A DNA stretch of 64,000 nucleotides from Burkholderia sp. WP9 (lineage in GTDB: Bacteria; Pseudomonadota; Gammaproteobacteria; Burkholderiales; Burkholderiaceae): contig NZ_FNTG01000002.1 of NCBI RefSeq assembly GCF_900104795.1, positions 372,001-436,000 of the forward strand, in the 5' to 3' direction. The position numbers and the translations under genes are program-made. This document shows positions 27,073 to 36,777 of the stretch, piece by piece. Every line of letters begins with the position of its first letter. The first letter of the stretch is position 1. Below the pieces are notes generated by a model that worked only from the letters and a program-made list of their open reading frames with translations, did no database searches and was not told the origin of the DNA.

Positions 27073-27601
27073 ACAGCGTCGGATAGTCGATCACGAGGCC
27101 GTCTTCGTCCACCTTCATGTCGGCCGTAAAGTCGCGGAAGATGCCCTCGTAGCGATACTCGCCGTGCAATGCGATGCACGTATAGGCTTGCTCCACGCGC
27201 GTCACCTGCAAATCCGGCGTAGAGATATACGCTACCGAAATGGGCCGGCGCTCGCCCTCCGCCAGTTGCAAACGGCGAATCGGCAGCGTGTTGGTGAACG
27301 GCGTGGCGGCGATATCGATGTCGATGCAACCTTCGATCGCACTCAGTGCAAGCCCGTGGCCATCGCGCCAGTGGCCCTCGCCATCGCCATGCAATTCCAG
27401 TTCGCCGCCGCCGACGATCTTCAGCCACGCAAAGCGCGTGCGCCATTGCGCGTCACAACGCACCTTGTAGTGCAGCCCATACGGCTTCCCATAGCGCTGC
27501 CCGACCAGGGCGCTTTCTACCGCGAAGCCGTCCTCATGCGCATCGAACGCCAGATGTTCGATGCCGTCGCCCTCTTCCGATGCCCACCGTACTTCACGCA
27601 T
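27047..27601 (-). CDS. Putative glycolipid-binding protein (PF06475-like)
   Basis: 184 residues with no signal peptide. The pattern VRWASEEGDGIEHLAFD, GQRYGKPYGLHYKVRCDAQWRTR and the long beta-rich core match the glycolipid-binding family (named from a Pseudomonas PhzA-fold-like structure). Proteins in this family are about 180-190 residues, so it is full length. It is convergent with, and overlaps by 26 bp, the alpha/beta hydrolase. Cytosolic; ligand and role unknown. Confidence 0.72.
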   Translation of the reverse strand: MREVRWASEEGDGIEHLAFDAHEDGFAVESALVGQRYGKPYGLHYKVRCDAQWRTRFAWLKIVGGGELELHGDGEGHWRDGHGLALSAIEGCIDIDIAATPFTNTLPIRRLQLAEGERRPISVAYISTPDLQVTRVEQAYTCIALHGEYRYEGIFRDFTADMKVDEDGLVIDYPTLFTRLPRER

Positions 27602-27839
27602 CTGACTGTCTCCTCGTGAAACGGCGCAGGCTGCACGCCGGGCTACTATCGTAGCGCGAAAGCTTTCGGCTCACCGACACGCCGTGGCGTGGCCGGTGTC
27701 GCAAATAGCCACTATCAAGCATGGCGATGCACGGCGCGCCGTAGCTGGCCTATCCTCGCCATTCCCAGTTCTCCTGCCGGCGCGCTTGCCGTGCGCGCCC
27801 GGGATTTGCGCCTCATCGACATCACGCCGCCTTCACATC

Positions 27840-28790
27840 ATGCACGCCGCCGCGACCGAAGCTCAATCCGCCGCCTTGCGCACGCTGTTGCGCAGTCTCG
27901 GCCAGATCGTGCTGCAACCGAACGCCTTCACCGGCGCGTGCCTGCTCGGCGCATGGCTGCTGGACGATCCGCGCCTCGCTTGCGCCGCGCTCATGGGCGC
28001 GGTTGCGGCCAATGTGAGTGCGGTCCTCGCCGGATATCGCGAGGACGATACGCGTGCCGGCTTGCACGGCTTCAATGGCGCGCTGGCGGGTCTCGCCGCC
28101 TTCAACTTCATCGCCGACAATGCCACCGCCGCCGCTGTGGCGATTCTCGCCGCCACCGCCACGGCATGGCTTCTGGAGCCATGGTCGCGCATGCTGCGCG
28201 CGCGCGGGCTCGGCTTTTTTTCGAGCCCGTGTCTGATCATCAGCTGGCTTTGGCTGCCGTTCGTCGCGGCGAACCCGCAACCGGCAAGCGTGGCCGCGAC
28301 GCCCGCATCGAGCGCGCTGGAATGGGGCGGCGGCCTGCTCTCCGGTTTCGCACAAACCGGCTTCGCATCGGACGCACTGGCTGGCTTGCTGGTGTTGATC
28401 GGGATCGCGGCTTCGTCACGCAAGCATGCGTTGCGGGCGTTGATCGGCGCGGGGTTCGCGAGCGTCGCGCATCTAATGCTTGGCGCGACGGCAAGCTCGT
28501 TCGATGCAGGCCTGTTAGGATTCAACGGCGCACTGACCGCGCTCGCGCTTGCCGACTGCGGTGTCGTTACGATGCTCGGCGGTGTGGCCCTGTCGGTCGT
28601 GCTGCAAGCGGCGGCCGCCCACATCGGCTGGCCGGTTATGACAGCGCCTTTCGTCCTCGCGACGTGGAGCGTGCAATGGCTCAGGCAGCGCTCGGCGCAT
28701 GGCGTCGCGGCCGCTGAACCGGCGCAGCGGATCGACGCCGTGCGCAGCGCGGCGACTCCGGATCCGGGTCCGGCCAGACGCGTGAGTTAG
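27840..28790 (+). CDS. Urea transporter (UT family)
   Basis: 316 residues. The two UT-family repeats are visible: LHGFNGALAGLAAFNF (about 79-95) and LLGFNGALTALALADC (about 222-237), with about ten hydrophobic segments and FSSPCLIISWLWLPFVAANP between. Such channels pass urea down its gradient. The ATG at 27840 is chosen because upstream codons give polar, unconserved residues. No urease genes are present here, so urea would be used by a system elsewhere. It is 57 bp ahead of the class II aldolase gene; co-transcription is possible. Confidence 0.85.
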   Translation: MHAAATEAQSAALRTLLRSLGQIVLQPNAFTGACLLGAWLLDDPRLACAALMGAVAANVSAVLAGYREDDTRAGLHGFNGALAGLAAFNFIADNATAAAVAILAATATAWLLEPWSRMLRARGLGFFSSPCLIISWLWLPFVAANPQPASVAATPASSALEWGGGLLSGFAQTGFASDALAGLLVLIGIAASSRKHALRALIGAGFASVAHLMLGATASSFDAGLLGFNGALTALALADCGVVTMLGGVALSVVLQAAAAHIGWPVMTAPFVLATWSVQWLRQRSAHGVAAAEPAQRIDAVRSAATPDPGPARRVS

Positions 28791-28847
28791 GCCGTCGGGG
28801 AGCGTCATGCACGCAACGCGGTGCTGCAAAAATTTCAGGAGACAGTC

Positions 28848-29624
28848 ATGTCGTTCACTCACACCCCTGCCGGCCGCGTCGCCGAAGCGGGGCCACGGTC
28901 CGACGCGGAGCGGCAAACCCGCGTCGACCTCGCCGCCGCCTATCGGCTCGCGGCGCTCAACGGCTGGGACGATCTGATCTACACGCATATCTCGGCGAGC
29001 GTTCCGGGCGAGCCCGGCCACTTCCTGATCAATCCATTCGGCCTCGCCTTCGATGAAGTCCGCGCGTCGAACCTCGTGAAGATCGATATAGACGGCAACA
29101 TCGTCGGCGCGAGCGAACATGCGGTGAACGCGACCGGCTTCGCGCTGCACGCGGCGGTTCACGCGGCACGCGCCGATGCGTTCTGCGTGATGCATTTGCA
29201 CAATACGGCGGGTGTGGCGGTTTCCGCTCAGCCGGCCGGCCTGCTGCCCGCTTCGCAACATGCGCTGCGCTTTTACGGCCACCTCGCGTATCACGCTTAC
29301 GAAGGCCTTGCGTTCACGCCTGCGGAGGGCGAGCGTCTCGTCGCGCATCTCGCCGACAAACCCGCCATGCTATTGCGCAATCACGGCACGCTGACCGTTG
29401 GGCGCACCGTCGCGGAAGCCTATGTGCTGATGGCAACACTGCTCAAGGCATGCGAGATCCAGTTGCAAGCGCAAGCATGCGGCGCGGAACTCGTCGTGCC
29501 GAGCGATGCGGTCGCCGCACGCACCGCGGAACAACTTTACGACGGCGGCGCCATTGAAGGCGCACTCGAATGGCCTGCCCTGCTGCGCAAACTCGACAGG
29601 CTCGATCCCGGCTATCGCGCTTGA
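28848..29624 (+). CDS. Class II aldolase/adducin domain protein
   Basis: 258 residues. The fold shows AAYRLAALNGWDDLIYTHISASVPGEPGHFLINPFG, with zinc-ligand histidines in MHLHNTAGVAVSAQ and the H in LLRNHGTLTVG. Family members cleave or form phospho-sugars or act as isomerase-like or decarboxylating enzymes; adducin-like members with this HxH pattern are widespread in Burkholderia and unassigned. The ATG at 28848 has AGGAG about 6 nt upstream. The tautomerase gene follows 47 bp later, suggesting a short operon. Substrate unknown. Confidence 0.82.
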   Translation: MSFTHTPAGRVAEAGPRSDAERQTRVDLAAAYRLAALNGWDDLIYTHISASVPGEPGHFLINPFGLAFDEVRASNLVKIDIDGNIVGASEHAVNATGFALHAAVHAARADAFCVMHLHNTAGVAVSAQPAGLLPASQHALRFYGHLAYHAYEGLAFTPAEGERLVAHLADKPAMLLRNHGTLTVGRTVAEAYVLMATLLKACEIQLQAQACGAELVVPSDAVAARTAEQLYDGGAIEGALEWPALLRKLDRLDPGYRA

Positions 29625-29671
29625 ATTCGCCTCACGCTCACCTCAAACCCATCCCTATACGGAGTCACGCC

Positions 29672-29857
29672 ATGCCCACGTTTCACATCGAACTCTTCGA
29701 AGGCCGCTCGGTGGAACAGAAACGCCAGTTCGTCGAAGCCATTACCAAAGCGACCTGTGAATCGCTTGGCGTCGAGGCCAACTCGGTGGAGATCATTCTC
29801 ACCGACGTGAAGCGCGAAAACTGGGCAACGGGTGGACGTTTGTGGTCTGACGCGTGA
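29672..29857 (+). CDS. 4-oxalocrotonate tautomerase-family small protein
   Basis: 61 residues, the usual subunit length of this family. It begins Met-Pro, so processing exposes Pro-1, the catalytic base. FEGRSVEQKRQFVEAITKAT and the VEIILTDVKRENWATGG segment match, with an Arg in helix 1 and the WATGG end. It would keto-enol tautomerise a small acid in the cytosol as an oligomer. The neighbouring class II aldolase-like gene may supply the substrate, but no aromatic pathway is visible. Confidence 0.87.
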   Translation: MPTFHIELFEGRSVEQKRQFVEAITKATCESLGVEANSVEIILTDVKRENWATGGRLWSDA

Positions 29858-29925
29858 AGGCGAAGCGCGCCGTACGCACCGGCCGGTACGACACGCGTAA
29901 TGCCAGGCGGCCGGCGTCGTCGAAG

Positions 29926-29990
29926 AGGCTGCGCGCATTGCGCGCGCAGCCTGTGCTGCCCGGCGACGCGCGTTAAAAAACGCGTCGCCG
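29926..29990. terminator. Two adjacent strong hairpins between the tautomerase and porin genes
   Basis: First hairpin: AGGCTGCGCGC/GCGCGCAGCCT (29926-29936, 29942-29952). Second: CGGCGACGCG/CGCGTCGCCG (29961-29970, 29981-29990) with an A-rich loop. They lie between two convergent genes and probably end transcription from both sides, though the T-runs are weak. Confidence 0.5.
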
Positions 29991-30027
29991 TGGCGGCGTA
30001 GCAACACACCGCCACCGGGTTATGCCA

Positions 30028-31227
30028 TCAGAACTTGTGGATGATGCCCACGCCCGCGGCAAACTGGCTACGCGACGAGGACGGCGCGCTATTCTGACCG
30101 TCGCCGATATCAGCCGTTGCGTTGATGATGCTCACGCCGTTCGTGCCCAGCGTCTGGCCGCCTGCGCGTTGATACGCCTCGAGCGCGTACAGACCGGTGC
30201 GCTTGGAAAGGCTGTAGTACTGCGACAGGTTGAACTGCTGGTAGCTAGCCGAGCTCGTGATGCCGTTCGCTTTGGTAGCGCGCGTATAGCTGTAGCCCGC
30301 AGCGAGGTCCAGTGCCGTCAAAGGCTTGAAGTGCAGCACGGCGCCGCCTGTGTTGAAGATCGCCGTGGTGTGGAAAGGCGAGTTGATACCCGGAATGTAC
30401 TGCACGTTCGAGTACGAGAACGACACATCCCACTGCGGGGTGAAGGTATAGCCACCCGTCACCGCCACGCGCTGCTGAGCCTGGGCGCGCTGATAGCCGT
30501 TGTTGATGCCCGACACGCCAGCCTGCGCGCCGTTGTTGGACGTCGTGGAGTCAGCGCCCCATGCGCCGCCGCCAGGCGTCGAGTTGTTGATGCGCTGGAA
30601 GCCGGCCGCAATGCCGAACGGACCATTCAGGTACTGCAACGCCGCGCTCCACGTCGAACCGGCGTTGAAGCTGCCCGGCACGCCGCCCAGCGAATACGAG
30701 CCGCTAGCCGTCAGGCCGTACAGGTTCGGCGACGTGTACACCAGCGAGTTATTCGCGCGGTACAGCGTATCCAGAGAGTCGATATCGCCCGGGTGCGCGC
30801 CGTATGCGCCCGTCAGCCACGTGGTCGGGCTATACGGCGAGAGCATCGTGTAGTACGACGTATATTGGCGGCCGGCCGTGAACGTACCGTAGCTGGCGTT
30901 GGCCACGCCGACATAAGCCTGACGGTTGAACCCGAGGCCGGAGACGGACTGTGCGCCGGTTGCGCTGTTAAAGCCCTCTTCCAATTGGAAGATCGCCTTG
31001 GTGCCGCCACCCAGATCCTCTGAGCCCTTCAGGCCGAAGCGGCTGCCAGCCCAGACCCCGTTGACCATTTTCACAACCGAACGGCCGCCGGAGGTCGAGC
31101 CGAGCGTCGTCTGACTGCTCTGATAACCGATCCCCGCGTCTACGATCCCGTACAACGTCACGCTGCTCTGAGCGTGTGCGCCGAGGGCGACCAACCCAAG
31201 GGCCGAGGTTGCTAGTGCCTTTTTCAT
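30028..31227 (-). CDS. Gram-negative outer-membrane porin (OmpC/Burkholderia type)
   Basis: 399 residues. A 19-residue signal peptide is followed by QSSVTLYGIVDAGIGYQSS and the terminal GVGIIHKF, ending in Phe as outer-membrane barrels do. Sequence pattern matches 16-strand trimeric porins of Burkholderia. GAGGAG sits 5 nt before the ATG. It lies next to the TRAP operon of the galacturonate island in the same direction, 100 bp after dctM, which suggests it may let uronates or oligogalacturonates through the outer membrane; this is inferred from position only. Confidence 0.9.
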   Translation of the reverse strand: MKKALATSALGLVALGAHAQSSVTLYGIVDAGIGYQSSQTTLGSTSGGRSVVKMVNGVWAGSRFGLKGSEDLGGGTKAIFQLEEGFNSATGAQSVSGLGFNRQAYVGVANASYGTFTAGRQYTSYYTMLSPYSPTTWLTGAYGAHPGDIDSLDTLYRANNSLVYTSPNLYGLTASGSYSLGGVPGSFNAGSTWSAALQYLNGPFGIAAGFQRINNSTPGGGAWGADSTTSNNGAQAGVSGINNGYQRAQAQQRVAVTGGYTFTPQWDVSFSYSNVQYIPGINSPFHTTAIFNTGGAVLHFKPLTALDLAAGYSYTRATKANGITSSASYQQFNLSQYYSLSKRTGLYALEAYQRAGGQTLGTNGVSIINATADIGDGQNSAPSSSRSQFAAGVGIIHKF

Positions 31228-31327
31228 TTCTGCTCCTCTTTAAAAGATTATTCTTTGTTTGCCGCACTGTACGAGCGCCGCCGGGCGCCCCCAAAGGGCA
31301 TATTCTTCGGGACGCTAATTAAGGATT

Positions 31328-32680
31328 TCAAAATACCGGGTGACCATTGATCAGGCTAGGCAACCACGTGGAAAACATCGGTACATAAGTGACGATGTTG
31401 ATCGCGCTGAAGATAGCCAGGTAATACGGCCACGCCACCTTGGTAGTTTCACCAATCGACACATTGCCAATCGCGCAACCAATAAACTGCACCGAGCCGA
31501 TCGGCGGGTGCACCAGACCCAATGCGCAGTTCAGCAGGATCATGATCCCGAACTGCACCGGGCCGACGCCGGCGTGCATCGCCATCGGCAGGAACAGCGG
31601 CGTGGTGATCAGGATGTGCGCCGCCATATCGACGAACGTGCCGAGGAAAATCTGGATCAGGTTGATGTACAGCAGCATCAGCCACGGCAGGCTGGTCGCG
31701 CCGTCGAGCATGTGTTCGATCGCGTCCGGAATCTCCAGATACGCCATCTGGTAGCGCAGCATGTTCGACACGCCGATCAGCAGCAGCACCACGCCGGTCG
31801 TCTTGGCGGCCTTGGAGAGCGCGTGAAACAGCTTCTTCATCGTCATCGAGCGATACACGACGATCGTCAGCACCAGCGAATAAAACACGGCGATTGCAGC
31901 GGCTTCTGTCGCTGTAGCAATGCCCTTTGCCACGCAGACCAGAATGATCGCAATCACCATCAAGCCGGGCAATGCGCCAAGGAATGTGCGGGCCACGGCG
32001 AACCAGCCGGGGAATCGCTGCAGTTCCGTCGAGCCGTCGGGACGGCGCGGATAACCGTATTTGACCGCTTGCCAGTACGCGGCGACCAGCACGAAACCCA
32101 TCACCCACAGCACCGGCAGCAGACCGGAAAACAACAGATCGCCGATCGACACGCCGCTCATCGGGTGTCCATTCAACGTGCCGGTGATACCCTGCGCCGC
32201 GAATGCGTAGATGATCATGTTGGTCGACGTCGGCATCAACGCGCCCGCGAGCGACGAGTGCGTCGTCACGTTGACCGCATAAGCCGCGCTGTACCCTTCA
32301 CGCTTCATCAACGGAATGACTACGCCGCCCATCGCCGACGTGTCCGCCGAGGGCGAACCGGAGACCCCGCCGAACAGCGTGCAGGCGACTACGTTGGCCA
32401 TGCCGAGACCGCCGCGGAAATGCCCGACCGTGGCTTGCGCGAAACGCAGGATGCGGTCCGCAATGCCGCCGTGCAACATCAGCTCACCGGACAGAATGAA
32501 GAACGGGACCGCGAGAAACGAAAAGCCGTTGATCCCCGAGATCATCGACTGCATGGCGGTGGCCGCCGGCAAACCCTCGTACAGATAGGTCAGGACGCAC
32601 GAAAGCCCTAGCCCGAATGAAACAGGAACGCCGAGAAGAAGAAAGACGAGGAAACTGACGGAGAGGATGGCGAGTTCCAT
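31328..32680 (-). CDS. dctM: TRAP transporter large permease (DctM)
   Basis: 450 residues with about 12 membrane helices; DedA-like large-permease motifs such as VTTHSSLAGALMPTSTNMIIYAF and ALGLVHPPIGSVQF. It begins at the ATG at 32680, 7 nt after the small permease stop, so the two are co-translated. It would move sugar acids with sodium ions. The three TRAP genes lie in the order P-Q-M and share two operator-like sites upstream of the binding protein, tying them to the galacturonate regulon. Confidence 0.92.
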   Translation of the reverse strand: MELAILSVSFLVFLLLGVPVSFGLGLSCVLTYLYEGLPAATAMQSMISGINGFSFLAVPFFILSGELMLHGGIADRILRFAQATVGHFRGGLGMANVVACTLFGGVSGSPSADTSAMGGVVIPLMKREGYSAAYAVNVTTHSSLAGALMPTSTNMIIYAFAAQGITGTLNGHPMSGVSIGDLLFSGLLPVLWVMGFVLVAAYWQAVKYGYPRRPDGSTELQRFPGWFAVARTFLGALPGLMVIAIILVCVAKGIATATEAAAIAVFYSLVLTIVVYRSMTMKKLFHALSKAAKTTGVVLLLIGVSNMLRYQMAYLEIPDAIEHMLDGATSLPWLMLLYINLIQIFLGTFVDMAAHILITTPLFLPMAMHAGVGPVQFGIMILLNCALGLVHPPIGSVQFIGCAIGNVSIGETTKVAWPYYLAIFSAINIVTYVPMFSTWLPSLINGHPVF

Positions 32681-32687
32681 GATTGCT

Positions 32688-33167
32688 CTATTTTTGTTTC
32701 TGTGCAAAAAGCGCGAGCAGGTTCTCTAGCGAGAACATTGCAATGCAGACGCTGGCAAAAACCGGGATGCAATAACGCAAAGACTCAGGCAAGCCAATAA
32801 TGGGAATCCGGTCTTCCATGGTGGCCTCCACCATCTGCAGACAGCCGAAGAAAACCGCTACCGCGAACGTGATCAGGCAAATGTGCTGAAAGGCCGTCGC
32901 GACGAGTTGACCCTTCGGCGGCAATTTCTTGACGAGCGAGTCGAGCCCGATATGGCCGCCTTCGCGCACTTTGAGCGCGGCGCCGAACATGGCGATCACG
33001 ATCACCAGCAGAAGCGCGATGGGCTCGACGAAATCCGGTGCATCGCTGAAGACGTAGCGCATCACGACGCTGTAGATCACCAGCAGGCTCAGCACGGCGA
33101 GACTCACCGACGCTACGACAACCAGCACGCGGAACAGAAAATCATTTGGGCGCTTTATGAAACTCAT
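32688..33167 (-). CDS. dctQ: TRAP transporter small permease (DctQ)
   Basis: 159 residues with four hydrophobic helices: RVLVVVASVSLAVLSLLVIYS, PIALLLVIVIAMFGAAL and two later ones. EGGHIGLDSLVKKLPP is typical of DctQ. The ATG at 33167 is preferred over one at 33176 because AAGGA lies about 7 nt before it. It pairs with DctM to form the membrane unit. Substrate follows that of the binding protein. Confidence 0.9.
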   Translation of the reverse strand: MSFIKRPNDFLFRVLVVVASVSLAVLSLLVIYSVVMRYVFSDAPDFVEPIALLLVIVIAMFGAALKVREGGHIGLDSLVKKLPPKGQLVATAFQHICLITFAVAVFFGCLQMVEATMEDRIPIIGLPESLRYCIPVFASVCIAMFSLENLLALFAQKQK

Positions 33168-33313
33168 TGACCCCATCCTTGCATACGACCGACCTGTCTT
33201 TATTAGTCAGCAATCCTGTTCGACTCTTCAGTTCAGGAAGCGCGCAGCGGCAGCGCTCACGAATCTTCTCGCGAGCCCTTCGCGCCGCTGCGTTGCTTCC
33301 TTTCAGGCGAGCC

Positions 33314-34441
<1,128 letters not shown>

Positions 34442-34636
34442 TCACGCGCGCTTTGCCGTGCTGGTCTGTGCAACTTCCCCGGCGCAGATACTCAGCACTC
34501 CTGTCAGACAACTCGACTCTTTTACTTTTGCTTCAACTGCTCGGCTTGCGCCTCGCGCGCGAGTCATCGCGCACGAGACGTTGTCCGCCTCATACCGAAT
34601 AACCTGAAATTCACAGAAAGGAATTTGTTTGGGCTT

Positions 34637-34657
34637 ATATGTTGTACGACGACATAT
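34637..34657. promoter_or_regulatory. Uronate operator motif, site A (dctPQM promoter)
   Basis: ATATGTTGTACGACGACATAT; near-perfect palindrome with the FadR-subfamily core T-N-GT-N3-AC-N-A. It lies about 330 bp upstream of the dctP ATG. Confidence 0.7.
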
Positions 34658-34851
34658 GAAGTCTATAAAAGGCGGTTTGAGTTGTACAGACGGTATTTAC
34701 CCGCACCGCAGAAACGTCTTCAGGGATGACCGAACGATCGCATGTGAAGGCTAAGCGCCAGCTGGCGCGGCCTTGCCGAGGCAGCGGCCGGCGTCGCCCA
34801 AAGCTATTTTTTACAGCCGCACCGCGGGCAGACCGTCGCCTTTCCACCACA

Positions 34852-34870
34852 ATGTTGTACGACGAGTGAC
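34852..34870. promoter_or_regulatory. Uronate operator motif, site B
   Basis: ATGTTGTACGACGAGTGAC; identical to site A over 15 bp (ATGTTGTACGACGA core). About 215 bp from site A, so looping is possible. Confidence 0.6.
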
Positions 34871-34890
34871 GAATCGAAATAGCCAAAACA

Positions 34891-34924
34891 AAGGCGCCGG
34901 ACATGTCGTCATGTCCGGCGCCTT
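34891..34924 (-). terminator. Intrinsic terminator of the garD-udh-lactonase operon
   Basis: Perfect 15-bp stem (34891-34905 with 34910-34924) and a 4-nt loop, 18 bp after the lactonase stop. On the minus strand the stem is followed by TGTTTTGGC, a moderate T-rich tail. Confidence 0.75.
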
Positions 34925-34941
34925 GCTCCAATACGCTCCGC

Positions 34942-35868
34942 TTACAGCTGACCCGCGAACTCCGGTTCCGGCAACCCGGTTACGCCAGGCCGCACGGCGA
35001 AAAGATGTCCATCGTGCTCGCTCGCGTTCGCGGGACGGATCGACGTCACGAACAGCGTATCCAGATCGCGCCCACCGAAGGCGCACATCGCCGGCTTGGT
35101 GGCCGGCACGGCAATCTGCCGGTCGAGCTTCCCTTGTGGCGTAAAGCGCAGCAACAGGCCGGCGTCGTTCGCGCAAATCCAGTAGCAGCCGTCGGCATCC
35201 ACCGCGGCGCCGTCAGGACGGCCCGCATGATGATTCAGATCGGCGAACACGCGACGGTTGCGTGGCTCGCCGGTTTCGATGTCAAAGTCGAATGCCCAGA
35301 TCTGCCGGCGCAAAGGATGCGAGTCCGACAGGTACATGGTCGTACCTTCCGGCGACCACGCGAGGCCGTTCTGCGTGATGAGCGCGTCGACGACCGGCGC
35401 GGACAGCACACCGCGCCCGTCGAATCGATAGAGCGCGCCGGCCGGCTTGGCCGCTGCCATGTCCTGCACCATCGTGCCGGACCAGAAGCGCCCCTGGCGG
35501 TCGCAACGGCCGTCATTGAAACGCATGTCGTCGCATGGGAAGTCCGGCGCGGCGAGCTTGCGCCCTGTCACCTGCACGGGTTCGCCGTCAGCCGAACCCT
35601 CAGTGAGCGCGACAGCGAAAAGTCCGGTTTCGCAACCGGCCAGCACCGTACCGCGCTGATCGAACGCAATGCACGCCACTTTCTCCGGCAACCGCCATTC
35701 GGAGCGCTTACCCGAATCGACGTGTAGCCGCACGATCTTTTGCGCCGGAATGTCCACCCAGTAGAGCGCCTGTTCCGCCACGCGCCACACCGGGCTTTCG
35801 CCGACGGAGGCCGGTGCCTGTCCCGCTGCCTCCACCCGCTCCACTCGCGGGTTCGCTGCGGCGCTCAC
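34942..35868 (-). CDS. SMP-30/gluconolactonase-family lactonase (probable galactarolactonase)
   Basis: 308 residues. Six-bladed propeller of the SMP-30 family. Metal ligands correspond to E24 (GESPVW), N167 (TQNGLAWS) and D219 (GRPDGAA), with N118 in MRFNDGRCD lining the substrate pocket. It would hydrolyse the galactaro-lactone made by uronate dehydrogenase to meso-galactarate. Its ATG overlaps the stop of the dehydrogenase gene by 4 bp (ATGA), so the two products are made together. It is last in the garD-udh-lactonase operon and ends in a strong terminator. Confidence 0.87.
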   Translation of the reverse strand: MSAAANPRVERVEAAGQAPASVGESPVWRVAEQALYWVDIPAQKIVRLHVDSGKRSEWRLPEKVACIAFDQRGTVLAGCETGLFAVALTEGSADGEPVQVTGRKLAAPDFPCDDMRFNDGRCDRQGRFWSGTMVQDMAAAKPAGALYRFDGRGVLSAPVVDALITQNGLAWSPEGTTMYLSDSHPLRRQIWAFDFDIETGEPRNRRVFADLNHHAGRPDGAAVDADGCYWICANDAGLLLRFTPQGKLDRQIAVPATKPAMCAFGGRDLDTLFVTSIRPANASEHDGHLFAVRPGVTGLPEPEFAGQL

Positions 35869-36707
35869 CGCTTCGGCTCCATCGGGCCGGCCAGCACGAA
35901 TGGGCCGCCTTGAAAACGCTGCGTCGGATCGTCGAGGTTGGTCGTGGGTGCGGCGACCGGAAAGAGATGCTCGAATTCGATCGAACTGTCCTGCGGACGA
36001 AAGCCGAGGAACGCCGCTTTGGTGTTATCCACCCACTTGGTCCGGTTGTCCGAGACGCCATAGACGATCGCGTGGCCCACGCGGTTGGTAAACAGCGAGC
36101 AGCGCACCAGCTCGATGAAGTCGCGATAGCTCAGATACGTGACGAGCATGCGCGGATTCTTCGGCTGCTCGAACGACGAGCCGATCCGCAGGCACACCGT
36201 CTCCAGACCGAAACGATCGAAGTAGTAACGCGACAACGATTCGCCGAAGCACTTCGTCACGCCGTACAGACTATCGGGACGCAACGGCGCGTCGACATCG
36301 ACCACCTCCGTCACCGGATGAAAACCCACCGCGTGATTCGAGCTCGCATACACGATGCGCTTCACGCCCTGCTTCTGCGCAGCCGAATAGAGGTTGTACA
36401 GGCCGCGAATATTCGCTTCGAGCAGATCTTCAAACGGCGCCTCGACGGAAATGCCGCCGAGGTGAATCACCGCGTCCACGCCTTCGAGCAGCGCGTGAAC
36501 GGCGGCTTCGTCCGCGAGATCGACGCTCGCGGCTTCTTCGTGGTCCGCCACGTCGCCGAGCGGCGCGATATCCGAGACGCGCACGATATCAGCCCACGCG
36601 GCGAGCGCGCCACGCAATTGCTTGCCCAGGTTGCCCGCCGCGCCAGTCAGCAGCAGACGGCGGAAGGGTTTCTGTGCGGCGCCGCGATCGAGGTTCGAGT
36701 CAGTCAT
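35865..36707 (-). CDS. udh: Uronate dehydrogenase (NAD-dependent)
   Basis: 280 residues. Rossmann motif TGAAGNLG (21-28), then S122/S123 and Y148-x3-K152 of extended SDRs. VYASSNHAVGFHP and PLRPDSLYGVTKCFGESL match known uronate dehydrogenases. The reaction converts D-galacturonate or D-glucuronate to the aldaro-lactone with NAD. Follows garD after 70 bp that carry a hairpin, and overlaps the lactonase by 4 bp. A second, divergent copy lies at 49464-50300, so the two may differ in substrate. Confidence 0.9.
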   Translation of the reverse strand: MTDSNLDRGAAQKPFRRLLLTGAAGNLGKQLRGALAAWADIVRVSDIAPLGDVADHEEAASVDLADEAAVHALLEGVDAVIHLGGISVEAPFEDLLEANIRGLYNLYSAAQKQGVKRIVYASSNHAVGFHPVTEVVDVDAPLRPDSLYGVTKCFGESLSRYYFDRFGLETVCLRIGSSFEQPKNPRMLVTYLSYRDFIELVRCSLFTNRVGHAIVYGVSDNRTKWVDNTKAAFLGFRPQDSSIEFEHLFPVAAPTTNLDDPTQRFQGGPFVLAGPMEPKR

Positions 36708-36732
36708 GTTTCTATTGTGGTGTGAGTGCGAT

Positions 36733-36759
36733 CAGGTCTGCATGATGCATGCAGACCTG
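36733..36759. other. Perfect 12-bp inverted repeat between garD and udh
   Basis: CAGGTCTGCATG and CATGCAGACCTG separated by ATG. In the mRNA it forms a very tight hairpin in the 70-bp gap. There is no T-run in the direction of transcription, so it could set mRNA stability or partial termination rather than stop transcription. Confidence 0.8.
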
Positions 36760-36777
36760 GTGTGTCGAGCGAGCCGA

